Shown here: piece after piece, positions 53,392 through 64,000 of the stretch
Layout of the letters: every line of letters starts with the position of its first letter
How positions within the stretch are numbered: position 1 is the stretch's first letter
Source of the DNA: Asparagopsis taxiformis
Lineage: Eukaryota > Rhodophyta > Florideophyceae > Bonnemaisoniales > Bonnemaisoniaceae
DNA: 64,000 bases
Assembly: GCA_030407315.1 (NCBI GenBank)
Contig: JALQPE010001959.1
Coordinates: forward strand, 1-64,000
Direction of reading: 5' to 3'
Notes under the pieces: model-generated
What the model was told of the DNA's origin: nothing
The model's database searches: none
The model's input: the letters and a program-made list of their open reading frames with translations, nothing else
Translations under genes and position numbers: made by a program

Positions 53392-56300
53392 TCATGCTGC
53401 AAGGGCGCTGGCAACCAATTCCCGATCGGGATAGGAAGCCAGAAAGTCGGATAGCATCTTCGGGATATCCTCTTGAAGTGTATCCAATGGTTCCCAAGTT
53501 GGCTCCTCATAGTCGAAGTCTTTCCACTTGGTTTGAACTTCATATCGCGTTAGATCCTTATTGTATCGGAGGCCGGTCAACCTTTGAACAATATTGTAAT
53601 GTGGATTGTTGTGGGCGACAGAGTCCAAAAGAGTCTCCGTAACATTCAACATCGTGTCAGCGTAAAACTTAATTCGGTTGGCATGCACCAAGGCGCGGGT
53701 GGTACTGAGAAGGTCTTCCACTTCATACACCAGTTCAGATTGAGCCTTGGAAATACGTTTTGGACCACGCCACTTAACACGAAGCTTGTGTCCGTCATTA
53801 GTTAGGCGCGGCGCGACGAGAACATAGTCACCAACTTCGAAATTGACAGGTTGTACGTGTGTACAAGAGTTATGCGTTTCTACCGCTTTGTCCCGCTTCC
53901 GAGTGCGTCTCCTTGAAACATCCTTGTGAATTTGATCCACAAACTTAATAAGCTGTTTAATCCCCACGATTCTTTGAACTTGAATGAAAGATAGCGTTCG
54001 CAGATTGATTCCAGCTGGGGGAAGGAGGGAATGGAGCGGATTGTCTGCGGGAAGGCCACAGAATGCAGTAATCGGAGCGACATTTCCGAGAGAGGATCGC
54101 TTAGAGTGATTTAGCACACTCTGCACAATGGGTGTGATGGACGGCCAATCTTTTTCACTGAGGCGATACTCTGATAATAGCGCACGTGTAGCTCTCAGCA
54201 CTTCTTTGCAAACACTTTCGACAGTACCGTTGGACTGTGGACAATATGCAGTTGTAAAGTGATGATGAGCGTGCAGGCGACGGTTCAGAGCGTCCATTAC
54301 CGTGTTCTTGAAATGGGAACCTCTATCTGAGACCCAAGTAGTTGCGACCCCAAAAAGAGAAAACCAATGTCCTAATACTTCCACGGTTGTAGCTGCGTCT
54401 GCGGCACAACAAGGCTCTAGCCAGACGAATGATGATGCATCATCTTTCAGAATTAGAATATATGTCTCTCCCGTAGTACTTGAACCCATGTAAAGGTAGT
54501 CGAAGTGGAGTACTTCATTCGGTTTATCTGAGTGCAATGCATGGGAGAGGGTCTCGGGATACGGTGCCCACCAGTGGTGCACAGACAGTGAAGACAAGAC
54601 TTGCAGAAATTCATGACATCGTTTTTCATGCCTTTCCATTGGAATACATCTTTGATATGCTGATAAGTGGTTTCAGCTCCGCGGTGACCTCCAATGCCGC
54701 AATGTGCAATCACACAGATGCGTAGTTGTAAAGAAACACTGTCTGATGGTATCCAAATTTGGCCATTATCATAAACATGTAATCCATTATGCATTGTAGG
54801 CGGTGCGTCTTCCTCCCCTTTTTCAATAGCGGCAGCCTGTGAATCTGCAAGATCGATGGACCTTGGCCACTGAAAGTCTGGGTCGAGATCGGGTGCCACT
54901 GGAGCGACGAATAGAGACGCGAGGGAGGCACGATTGACTGGAGCGATAGTTTCCTGCAGATCGGGGGCACCCCATCGAGAAAGAATATCGGCCCAACAGT
55001 TTTCTTCTCCTGGTATATGAACGATCGTGTATCGGAATGCAGAGAGACGCATAGACCATCGTTCTATCTTGCTGGTGACATGTTTACCCAGTGAGGGTGA
55101 AGTTGAAAGAGGATCGAATAGGAATACTAGGTTCTTATGATCGGTAAAGAGCCAAAATCCTTCGGGCCGAAGAAGGAGGTAATCGAGGCGCGTGACTGAT
55201 TCTACAATTGCGAAAGCTTCTTTTTCGATGGTAGACCAGCGAGCACTGGATCCAGAAAATGACCCTGATAGAAACGCTAAAGGCTCATGGCGTTGAGTAG
55301 GGAATTCTGCATCCATATCACCAGTGGGAATTTGCGTCAGTACGCCAGACCAATGTCTGTCGGAAGCATCCGTAAATAGACATAGCAACTTTGATTGGTC
55401 GGGATGGGCGAGTGTAGCGCAGTTTACAAGCGCTTCCTTAACGTTCTGGAAGGCTTTGCTCTGAGGCTCTCCCCAAAATGAGTCTAGGACGATTCTTGAC
55501 GCTGCTAGTTTAGTGCGCCGACCGGCTTGCTTATAAACTGCTTCAAGAGCCTCGTGGAGGTCGTGGATGACAGTTGTAAACTGAGGAATACATTGTCGCA
55601 TCCAATTGGCTGCACAAACGAATTGTTGCAGATCTGCACCGGTAACTGGTTTCTGCATGTCGAGTAGTGCAGAAAGGCGCGATGGATCCAATCGTATCCC
55701 TTCCCTACTAATGAGTCTTCCACACCAGCGCACGTTCTGTAAGAAGAGCTTACATTTCTTTGCATGCAACTTTAGTCCATTGTTGGCACAAATACTGAAA
55801 AAGCGTCGAAGCACATCAAGCAAATCAGTTGGTGTGTTACAATGTACAAGCATGTCATCAAGCCATAGTAAGATGGAGTCACGAATAGACTGGCAGAGCA
55901 TTTGCACATTGCTCTGCAGGTATGAGACGGCATTAGTTTGACCGTGCATGACTCTGGTAGGAGTGAAAACACCATCCTCGGTGATAAAACTTTGGCACTC
56001 CTGTGATCCAGAGTCTAATGGTAACTGCCAATATCCTTGACAGAGATCTAAAGTAGCGAAACAGGTCGCTCCCGCTAGTTTAGACAAAGATGATTCCAGA
56101 TCTGGCATCGGCCAGACATGTGGAACAGTTTGATCATTGACTGGACGCAGATCTACAGTAAAACGATACTTTTCAGATCCATTTTTTGGCACCACTAGTG
56201 GTGCACAAGCCCATTGGCTCGTATTGTTTGGGTATACAAGGCCCAGTTTAACCAGTTGATCCACTTTTGACCGTAAGAAAGCCGCCTGGTGAGGTGAGTA

Positions 56301-58181
56301 ACGACGAATTTTAACTCGGATTGGCACAGCATCATCTTTCAGGACAACTTTCATGGGCGCAATAGAGGCTGGAGGATCATTTCCAAGACTTGTGCGAAAA
56401 ATATTCCCGTACTCATCAACCAGGGAACGTAGCCCATCGTGGAGCTCCTGCGGGAGACCATTCTTGATCGCATCGGCGACCATTAGATCCATAAAGTTCT
56501 TGGTTGCTTTCGAATCCTCTTCGCCGAATGTGAGAATATCATCGGGTACTGTCAGCTGATCAGCTGCGTCATCTTGAGGTGAAATCAAGAATGATGCAGA
56601 GTATGATTCTTCTGTGCAGTTTGCACCGTACGCAGGAGTCTCGTCGATGGGGAGAGACTGTGTTGATTGCAACATAGGAGTAAGTAATGCTCTAGATAGT
56701 TTCCCTTGATTGGTCAAGGTAGGTTGCACTTCTAATAGACGGTCTGCTGTAAAGCCTACGTGAGAAAAGTCGTGGTCGTGGTACTGAGTGCGCACGGCAG
56801 ACAGATGATGGTTTAGATTGAAACCAATTGACTGTAGCAGAGGGCGTGATAGGAGTACTTCTGCCATTGGAGCTTCGAATACTAGGAAAGGTACATTCCT
56901 TAAACGCAATGGACCATGCGCTAAATTGAGTGTAACTGAAATGCGAGCCTTTCGGTTGGCTGTGTAAAGCAATTCGTTTCCATCTTCATCTCTGTTTTGG
57001 AGAGCTAGGCCCATCTTGATAGGACTAGATAGCGGGAGAACTTGTACATATATTCCAGCATCAGCACATTGCTTTAAATGATCTTCACTCAGCGAAGCGT
57101 GATCGGCCCCGTAGTCACCATTAACAATGACAGAAACAGTGTCAGCTAATTTAGCATCTGTGCGCCCATGATCAGGGTGACTCAAAGATTGCTCATTATG
57201 GGTATTGAGGGCATCTGTGGGAGCAGACTGTCCCACAACCAGAGCGTTGATACGACCTTGAGTCGATCGACTGTCTCGGAATTCTTTGAGAAATCGGGAT
57301 TTCTCGGCCTCTGTGGAATTCGTGCAGTCTTTGATGTAATGTTTTCCAGAGCACTTTGGATTCAGACAGTCTGGAACTCTTCTGGGCATGGTAGTACCAC
57401 TACTTCCATCAGAAGTTTTTCTGTTCCTGTCTCTGTTTCCTGTTGCCTTCCGCAAAGAACTGTTGGTTTCAGTTCCATCAATATTGGATGAGGATCCTCC
57501 ATTCTTTCTAATATGTTTCCCCTTTTCTGTGTTGCTGTATACAGATTTTATCGGCACATATTCTTCACACGCAACTGCCCTTTTCATAACCTTCTGGAAG
57601 AACTTGAGCCAATTTTCGTCAATGTTGTCAATTCCAAGGTCTATATCTTGTTCTATTCTGGCACGAAGAACGGGAGGCTTTAGTAGTTCACATACGTGGC
57701 GTATTGCCAGTTGCGGTTCATCATCCACTAGCCTTTCCCATTTCTTGTTACGAAGAAGAGTTTGATAGTCAGCGAAAAGAGATTGAATGCGTAACTCCGG
57801 ATCTGGTTCATATATATTTATCTTAACTTGAGACTTGATAGTCGCTTCTAGATCTTCCAGTGATATCGACTCAAGTTTGATTTCTTCTTTAGACATTAGC
57901 CACGCTTCCAGGACTGCGTCTGTCAATTCATCAAACCTTTTTACGCCGGGGAATGTTCCGAATGAGATGAGCGAAATCAGTAGGTCATGGTCAATCGAGG
58001 ACCGTAGTGAGACAGCAGTTATGGCACTACCGGAGTCAATAGCGTCTTGAACTCGTACCAGGTAGTTTGCGCGATCGCGCAAGAAATTGTGAATTGATTT
58101 TCGTCCGAGCTTGCGAAGTTCGGGATGTGAAACAGGGGTAAAAAATGCCTGTGCAGTAGATGGAGAGGAAGAATCCCCCAT
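53392..58181 (-). CDS. Gypsy-3 gag-pol polyprotein (one frameshift)
   Basis: Probable start ATG 58181 (MGDSSSPSTAQAFFTP); the open frame extends to 58244. Order: gag; zinc knuckle CLNPKCSGKHYIKDC; protease word DYGAD; RT (FATLDLCQGYWQLPL, LLWLDDMLVHC); RNase H (LFTDASDRHWSG, ENCWADILSRWG); and integrase finger (HCGIGGHRG...CLHCL). The frame breaks at the G3 run 54549-54551 (plus strand). The second frame (to 53392) supplies the D,D35E core (LHFDYLYMG, SDRGSHFKN, NGTVESVCKEVL), integrase C-terminus (VGDYVLVAPRLTNDG) and a chromodomain (TKWKDFDYEEPTWEP). It is a close relative of Gypsy-2. Confidence 0.9.
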
Positions 58182-58344
58182 GTTAGAGATCCGCCGAAGA
58201 ACAACTTGTCTGGTAAGACGTCTCTTACACTCAATGAATTTCACTGATAGGTGAAAATATTGTTCTAATGGTGTCGTCGTTTAAACAGTCGCGAAACGGG
58301 TAATCGCGGAAATAAAACTTGGAATAATGGAGCGAAGTGATCAC

Positions 58345-58789
58345 TTTTGCTCGCCAGTAGGGAATGGATATTCCGCTAGAGGAGAGTCCAAGAGAGGTAG
58401 GCTGCTGATAGAGAAGCAACGCTAGGATTCAGTTCAATCTGTGTGGGTCAAGATTGTTACCCTTTTTTATTCCAGTTCGTAGCTAGATATAGAGAATGGA
58501 CGGAGCTATCCGTAGCTCCGAGCATGAGAAGAGATGATCGTCTCTGGAACACTGAATCTGTTCCGAAAGGTACAAATAATTTAACTGTTCCATAGAAGTG
58601 CGGTTAAAGGCTTGTGCAAGGTCCGGTATCGATAATGATATCGCTTGTGCAGTGCTTCACGTTTCATTATCACATGATCACGTGATGATACGTAGAGTCA
58701 GCTCAGTAGCAATAATTCATTCATTATTATTTCTTGAACGTCTTAATCAAATGCACAAACAGATGCAACTATGTTGACAATGTGCACCA
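58345..58789 (-). repeat. Gypsy-3 5' LTR
   Basis: 445 bp, TGGTGCAC start in element sense. It is followed outward by ACATC and resumed Sel1 coding. Confidence 0.9.
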
Positions 58790-58794
58790 ACATC

Positions 58795-59396
58795 AAACTG
58801 CACTAGTCGATCTTGCCGAGCTGCTTTCCAGTGGTGTGCCCGGGAACAAAGTACATGCGGAGCGTGTCGTGCAGCTTTGTGAGTTGTCATTGGCATATGG
58901 CGGTCCGTGTGATAACGTTGCATACCTTGCTAAGAGAATTGCCACGGAATCCGGTATGGTCAGGGATATAGGACTTGCGGTGAGATTGTGTGAACTATGC
59001 ATAGAGGAATACAATGACCCTTATGGAATGGTTGCGCTTGCAGAAATGTTGCTAATGGCGAATGAAGAAGTCGAGCAAGATATAGAACGGGCCGTGGAAT
59101 TGTGTGAAAAGAGTCTTTTGTGGAATTCAAATTGCCACATCGTCGTTGATCTTGCTAAGAAGATTAGCTCTGGGACGGCGAGAATCGCGAAGGACGTTGG
59201 GCTCGCCACAAAGCTCCTGGATATGTGTGTGGAAGCGAGGAACGACCACCGAGCCATGTTCTACCTCGGGAGATACTTTTGTGTGAAGGAAAGAATCAGA
59301 CGCAGCACGTGCATCGCAACTGATCACACTAGCTATTGAGAGCGGTTTTGACAAGAGTATTGACAAAAGCGAAGAAGGATGGAACGAATGGATCTG
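58795..59396 (+). CDS. Second Sel1 gene, part 3 (3' end)
   Basis: Continues the Sel1 array from QTALVDLAELLSSG through AVRLCELCIEEYNDPYGMVALAE and AVELCEKSLLWNSN to the last repeat. The direct frame stops at 59337-59339. If one A is removed from the AAA run 59290-59292 it continues as ESDAARASQLITLAIESGFD to TGA at about 59394-59396, a more Sel1-like ending. It is separated from the start of the gene by two retrotransposons. Confidence 0.75.
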
Positions 59397-60516
59397 ATCT
59401 TGGACACGTCAAGGACGCCCTGGTAATGAATCCAGTCTGCATCAGCTTGGATGTTTAAGACTTTGAAGGATTTTGTAGCTGCGCAGGTACCAGAGTTTAG
59501 ATGTATGCTGGTCGCTCGTATATTCTAATAGGTCTGCGTAGGACAATTCGAGTCGTCGTGGGCGAAGTTGTCGTCTAAAGTTACTTTCACTCCGTTTCTC
59601 TAGCCGACTGACAGTGTGAGATGATAAAGAATGTTGTGCCTGCGCAGACACTGGAGTTGGCATGTCCAAATCTATTGAAAACCCTGAAATTGATATGTCA
59701 GGCAGAAGGCTAACTTGAGACTGCCTGTCGAAGAAACCAGCACCGGTCTATTTAAAGTTCATCTTCCTTAGGACGGCTTAAAATACTCTTGCTAGTTAGT
59801 TGTATATATATGTACTGTGAAGTTGGTATGATGATCTGAGATGTTCGCGAGAGGGAAGTTTTTTACTTGAACTATTCAATTCTGTTTTTGAAACTAAAAA
59901 TTTTTTAGTACAGTTGTTGGATGGATATGGCCGCATTGTTAGACTGTAAAGAATGTTGTGCCTGCGCAGACACTAGAGTTGGCATGTCGCCTGGTTATAT
60001 GGATATCCCAACGGAGCGGAGCCGATGGACCAGGGAGGAGATGAGGGATATGGATATCCTAACACGCATAGTCCATTACTACTGGTCCCGAGATTTTCTC
60101 CGAACTCTCCCTTGGTCTGAATAAAACTGCGACAAATAGTGTGCACGAGTTATGATAGGCAACAAGGTCGGCTTGTCTGCTTAGTAATGTGAATCCCTGT
60201 CCTTGCTGCATGTGACAGGATATCAACTGCCACCAAGCCTGCAGTACATCGCACCGGCTACGTGGTTTATATGAATATTGTTTACTACACCTGTATTAAT
60301 ATGCCAACAAGAAACCCAAGTGTTGTGTAAATTGTCTGCATCTCAACACGTTGACTGAATTGAACACAACATTGTTAGTGACCGGCACGCGAACGATGCA
60401 TCTCCTATAAGATCTCCATCGATTATGTGAGGTTGAAGTCTAATTCTATTCGACAAATTTCAAACCAACCGCCCAGCCTGTTCATCATCCCACGACATAC
60501 TTACTCGTACATCATC
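59397..60516. other. Intergenic region with 42-bp direct repeat
   Basis: No gene is supported. A 42-bp sequence (TAAAGAATGTTGTGCCTGCG onward) occurs at 59625-59666 and 59947-59988 with one mismatch, and a fragment of it recurs inverted near 61610. The ORF over the second copy (59921-60124) has no recognised domain. Confidence 0.4.
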
Positions 60517-61562
60517 ATGGCAGCACTCAGTATGCCGGAATTAGTCAGCACAGGAATGACCGTGGAGGTATTGTGGCCAGTCGTGGTCTGGGGAGCTCAC
60601 AAAACCCAAAACATCACAAATTCGTGGTGGAAAGCGCTCGTGCTGGAGATATCACATAACGGCAATGAATATCGAGGCCGAATCGAGTACCACGAGTGCT
60701 TTGGCCACCCGCCAACGATAAGCGAAGTACGCTTTTCCAAGGGTAATCTTGTCGATTATGGCTCGCCGTCTCGGGATGGTCCAGTGCAAATGCAGCCCAG
60801 GAATCTGAAGTGGCGCATTGCAGATGCTCCAACTCCAGCAAATGACGCTTTAATGACCACAGCAGGGCGCAGTCTGCCGGAATTGGTCGAAGTCGGCGCG
60901 ACTGTGGAGGTATTGTGGCCAATCGTGGACTGGGGAGCTCGCAAAAGCGAAAACATCACACATTCGTGGTGGAAAGCGCTCGTGCTGGAGATATCAAACA
61001 ACGGCAATGAATATCGAGGCCGCATTGAGTATCACGAGTGTTTTGGTCATCCGCGAACGAAAAGCAAAGTATGCTTTTTCAAGGATAAACTCGTCGATCA
61101 TGGCTCACCGTCTCGCGGGATGTAGAGAAAATGCCGTTTGAGAATCTCAAATGGCGCATTGCAGACGCTCAAAGTTCGGCATATGACGCCGTACCGACTA
61201 CAGCAGGGCGCAGTCTGCCGGAGTTGATCAAAGTCGGCGTGACTGTGGAGGTATTGTGGCCTGTCGCAGTTGAGGGAGCTTGCGAAAGTGCAACCGAAAC
61301 AATAAATTGGTGGTGGAAAGCGCTCGTGCTGGAGGTATCACGCAACGGCAATGAATATCGAGGCCGCATCGAGTATCACGAGTGCTTTGGTCATCCACTG
61401 ACAATATGTGAAGTACGCTTTCGCGAGGGCTATCTCTTCGATTATGGCTCACCGTCTCGCGGGGATGTAGAGAAAATGCCATTTAAGAATCTCAAATGGC
61501 GCATTGCAGACGCTCCAAATCCGGCTGAAGATGCCGAGCCCACGGCGTCTGAATCAGTCTAG
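60517..61562 (+). CDS. Triple SH3/Tudor-like repeat protein (one frameshift)
   Basis: From ATG 60517 (MAALSMPELVSTG), three tandem ~105-residue repeats each contain VEVLWP, WWKALVLEIS, NGNEYRGRIEYHECFGHP, GSPSR and LKWRIADA. Repeats 1 and 2 end at TAG after SPSRGM. Repeat 3 is open in the next frame to 61562. At the break, the repeat 2/3 junction has GGG (61117-61119) where the equivalent end of repeat 3 has GGGG (61461-61464), so a one-base loss separates them; joined, the protein is about 348 residues. The pattern (short barrel with paired Trp, basic/aromatic turns) resembles Tudor/SH3-like chromatin readers, but that is a tentative fold guess; I do not recognise the family. Confidence 0.65.
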
Positions 61563-63323
61563 CAGATGCGCGGGGTGTTGGATACAACCAGGTGACATGC
61601 CACCTCTAGTGTCTGCGCAGTGGGAAAAATACCCTGTCCTCCTCGTATAACCACATTAGGGACTGTTCATCCAGATTAGCTTCCGGATTGACGAATATCC
61701 TCATTAATAACACTAACATTACAGTAGTTACAGATCATATTAAAGCGGCTCCAACAATACCGACTTGTTCAACAAGGACGAGTGGTATTGAGAAAAGCAA
61801 TTAACGCCGCCTCGGAACCCACACGCCAAGTGTCCCATTGTGAATCGACAATGGCAAGGTCAATGAACATAAATCATCTCATACAGCCGAGCACTGCCCT
61901 TCACCCCTGGACGCGCGTCTGAACCGTTGGACGGGATATTTTCACCCATCTGGCCTTTCATTCTTCGCCAAGTGTCCATTTCACGTGAGGCCATTACATT
62001 ACGTGTATATTCATGCGATGCATGGCCCGTTGCGATACGGGTCATCGCGATGTGTCTCGCGACTGCGGTGTTTGATTACCGACAGACCTACTACTGGACT
62101 GAGAAATTTCACGTGCCAAGCAGTGTGCTTCCAATGCTCCCTAGTACGTCACGCACAATTTCTGTCAGATGGGAGTCTCGGACCTGAGGTTCCGCGGTCA
62201 GATATGGCTGGTATGTCGCTTTCCTTGTTGGTATCAGCCCGTGAACCAATGTCTCGAGAACTGTACGTATGCATGTTCCACTATGAACACTGTCAAACCA
62301 AAATCGCAAGTTGCGTCCATCAATAGGATGCAGATGGTAGCCGAGGAAGGTCATGTGCCTATCCGAAGAAGCAAATGGCTTTGTAAAGATGTGCAAATAC
62401 ATAGAGGAGCAAAACTCGTTAAAAGGGCAACAGTTATGGGCCCAGGTAATTGAAAGGCACATTCCAGGGGATGTTGAACTCGAGTGTGCGGAATGCATCA
62501 AAGCGAGTTTCATCCACTGCGCAACTCTGCCAATTTCATTTGTCTGAACCCATAACACTGAGTCGAAGAGAGTAGCCATTCTTATTTATTGTCATAACAG
62601 CCACAGAGGCAGTGTTGGATCCATTTCTATGGCCCACAACAGTCTACGGAAATATTGCGGAAATCCACACACCTGGGAGTGTGTGGATTGGAGATATTTT
62701 GTCCGGTGAGCAGCTGTGCTGAATTTGAATTATACCAGACAACATATAGTGTACGGAAGTGTTATGATACAAAAATCGATGAATGCTTGTACAAGACAGC
62801 TGTCCGACGAATTGCAGCGCCGACGACCCTCCTGACATGTCCCCCAATCTCGCAACTTCAATACACGTAGCTCCCGAGCATTTAGCGATTATTTTTCCTC
62901 AGCCGCCAAGGTGGCCATCGAGCTCATTGGCGCTCTCGCCAACGATGATAAGATCAATGCAAATCTAGATGAAAATCAGGCACCAGTGTCGTGCCATCAT
63001 TTCACACTTTGGTAACCTAATGTGGATGGTGGGGTATAGTGCGCTGATAGAAACTATGCGCATTACATCCACAGATGACCAATTTATCTTCTCCCGGATG
63101 CACGTCAGCTGTGGATCTACGCACGGCATGGGTCATGGGTCGGGATGCAGGTGAGGAATAAATTACCAAATACATCCAGCGTACTCCGCATTTCCAGGGC
63201 CCGTGGTATGCGATAACCCAAAGTCGGCTGAGGTGAAAGTTCCAGAGGCGGTCTACAACAGGACACGTTTGAGCGCCTTGATACTCGACGAACCGTTGGA
63301 CGCGTCTGTTCCGCACCGATCGC
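61563..63323. other. Intergenic region, no supported gene
   Basis: Several ORFs of 60-156 codons on both strands lack motifs and overlap each other. A perfect 11-bp stem hairpin (62662-62672 / 62679-62689, 6-nt loop) is the one clear structure. Confidence 0.4.
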
Positions 63324-63806
63324 GTGCGCTTGTGCTCACATCTTCCCACATGGCCAGCGGGTAACATGCAGTGTCGATGTATAAACGACTTGGCGAATGA
63401 TAATTGGCGGGTGGACGTGGATGCCAGACGCATAGTGTCACACAAACGAGTTTATTACGTGACGGTGTACAACGGACGCGAGTGTAAAATATTTCCATTT
63501 TCCCACCGGCACACGCGCAGCACGCTCGCTCGAGATTTGCTGGCTATATCTACCTCCTGTGCAGAGCACTACACGTACCGAGGTTTCAGCTCGGTAGGCC
63601 CCAATTTCCAAGCGCATCTTTGGGCCATACAAACAAATGCACACGTGTCTGTTGCTTCCGCCTGGCCAAACGGCTCGCAAGCTACCACGCTGGTTCCATC
63701 CGTTGTTCAAGTTGATACAGGACATGTGTCGATGCAGCCCGAGAATCTTTACGTGACGCAATTCTCTACATGCAACCTCGGTGTGCACAACGTACAACCG
63801 AAGTAG
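63324..63806 (+). CDS. Hypothetical ORF
   Basis: 160 codons from ATG 63324, or 147 from an internal ATG (MQCRCINDLANDNWRVDV). Contains DVDARRIVSHKRVYYVTVYNGREC and a Ser/Thr-rich middle. No family recognised. It overlaps a similar-length ORF on the other strand, so coding status is unproven. Confidence 0.25.
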   Translation: MRLCSHLPTWPAGNMQCRCINDLANDNWRVDVDARRIVSHKRVYYVTVYNGRECKIFPFSHRHTRSTLARDLLAISTSCAEHYTYRGFSSVGPNFQAHLWAIQTNAHVSVASAWPNGSQATTLVPSVVQVDTGHVSMQPENLYVTQFSTCNLGVHNVQPK

Positions 63807-64000
63807 AGCTTGTACCGGATTATAGTTTTCGATTCGCTGCAGTGCATGTACTGATAGAATATACAGCGCTACTGAACAAAGTATCAGCTCATTTTGTGCT
63901 CGTCTGACATAACATCCATCTCGGCAGAGGTACTGGCGTCTGACGAGCAATGTTTTCTAAAAGATGTCTCCAGCTCACCAGTGCATGTCAGACTCTCAGA

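Larger units (their letters stand above)
52925..58789 (-). mobile_element. Gypsy-3, full-length chromodomain Ty3/Gypsy element
   Basis: A 5,865-bp element with 445-bp LTRs (52925-53369 and 58345-58789) that differ at one position I can see (T/G near 53330/58750). It is flanked by ACATC at 52920-52924 and 58790-58794. In element sense it runs TGGTGCAC...GCAAAA; a polypurine tract (GAAAAAGAGGGC) precedes the 3' LTR. The palindrome AAGTGATCACTT (58335-58346) straddles the 5' LTR inner end. It is inserted in the same Sel1 gene as Gypsy-4. Confidence 0.9.

Noticed and set aside
62109..62579. 156-codon minus-strand ORF
   Set aside because: Overlaps several similar-sized ORFs on the other strand, has no motif and shows no clear coding bias.

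Overview
This is a nuclear eukaryotic window, dominated by mobile DNA. It contains several Ty3/Gypsy (chromodomain) retrotransposons, a PIF/Harbinger relic and a Plavaka-type DNA transposase. The host-type genes are long and apparently intron-poor: Sel1-repeat proteins, NB-ARC–WD40 STAND proteins and a tandem SH3/Tudor-like protein. Intron-poor genes and Gypsy elements of this style fit an alga, oomycete or other protist. The sequence alone does not let me name the organism; a red alga or oomycete-like lineage is only a guess.

Region 1 (1-28515) is a nest of transposons. An old Gypsy element (Gypsy-2, minus strand, about 24105-28515) carries a 670-bp solo LTR with an AGCAA target duplication. 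It was interrupted in its integrase region by a second Gypsy element (Gypsy-1), whose 5' LTR is 23668-24104. Gypsy-1 is split in its reverse transcriptase, at the D-L-R codons, by a 20,385-bp insertion at 1341-21725. That insertion has 33-bp terminal inverted repeats (two mismatches), a GA target duplication and subterminal CTAGTA / GGACGTCC repeats. Inside it are a ParB-like domain followed by a 2OG-Fe(II) dioxygenase (possibly one polypeptide), a beta-class DNA amino-methyltransferase running into a SET domain (possibly one polypeptide), an unrecognised coiled-coil protein of about 760 residues, and a Plavaka-like transposase. Non-coding repeats include five copies of a palindrome-rich ~200-bp repeat, a perfect 21-bp hairpin and an array of intron-like segments. 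I read it as a giant transposon carrying its own DNA/chromatin modification cassette.

Region 2 (28516-43095) holds a PIF/Harbinger transposase with two nonsense codons, a broken NB-ARC–WD40 gene, an intact 1,112-residue NB-ARC–WD40 gene, and a convergent 1,416-residue Sel1-repeat gene. The Sel1 gene shares a short divergent promoter region (CRE and E-box palindromes) with the next gene.

Region 3 (43096-59396) is a second Sel1-repeat gene on the plus strand. It is interrupted by two young full-length Gypsy elements: Gypsy-4 (47232-52883, plus) and Gypsy-3 (52925-58789, minus). The two insertion points are about 37 coding nucleotides apart, and the Sel1 frame reads across both junctions once the elements and target duplications are removed.

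Region 4 (59397-64000) has a gene of three tandem ~105-residue SH3/Tudor-like repeats and otherwise little recognisable coding sequence.

Many reading-frame breaks in otherwise well-conserved proteins sit at homopolymer runs and need only one base. Assembly error is therefore a live alternative to pseudogene decay for those genes. The nonsense codons in Gypsy-2 and Harbinger are not of that kind.
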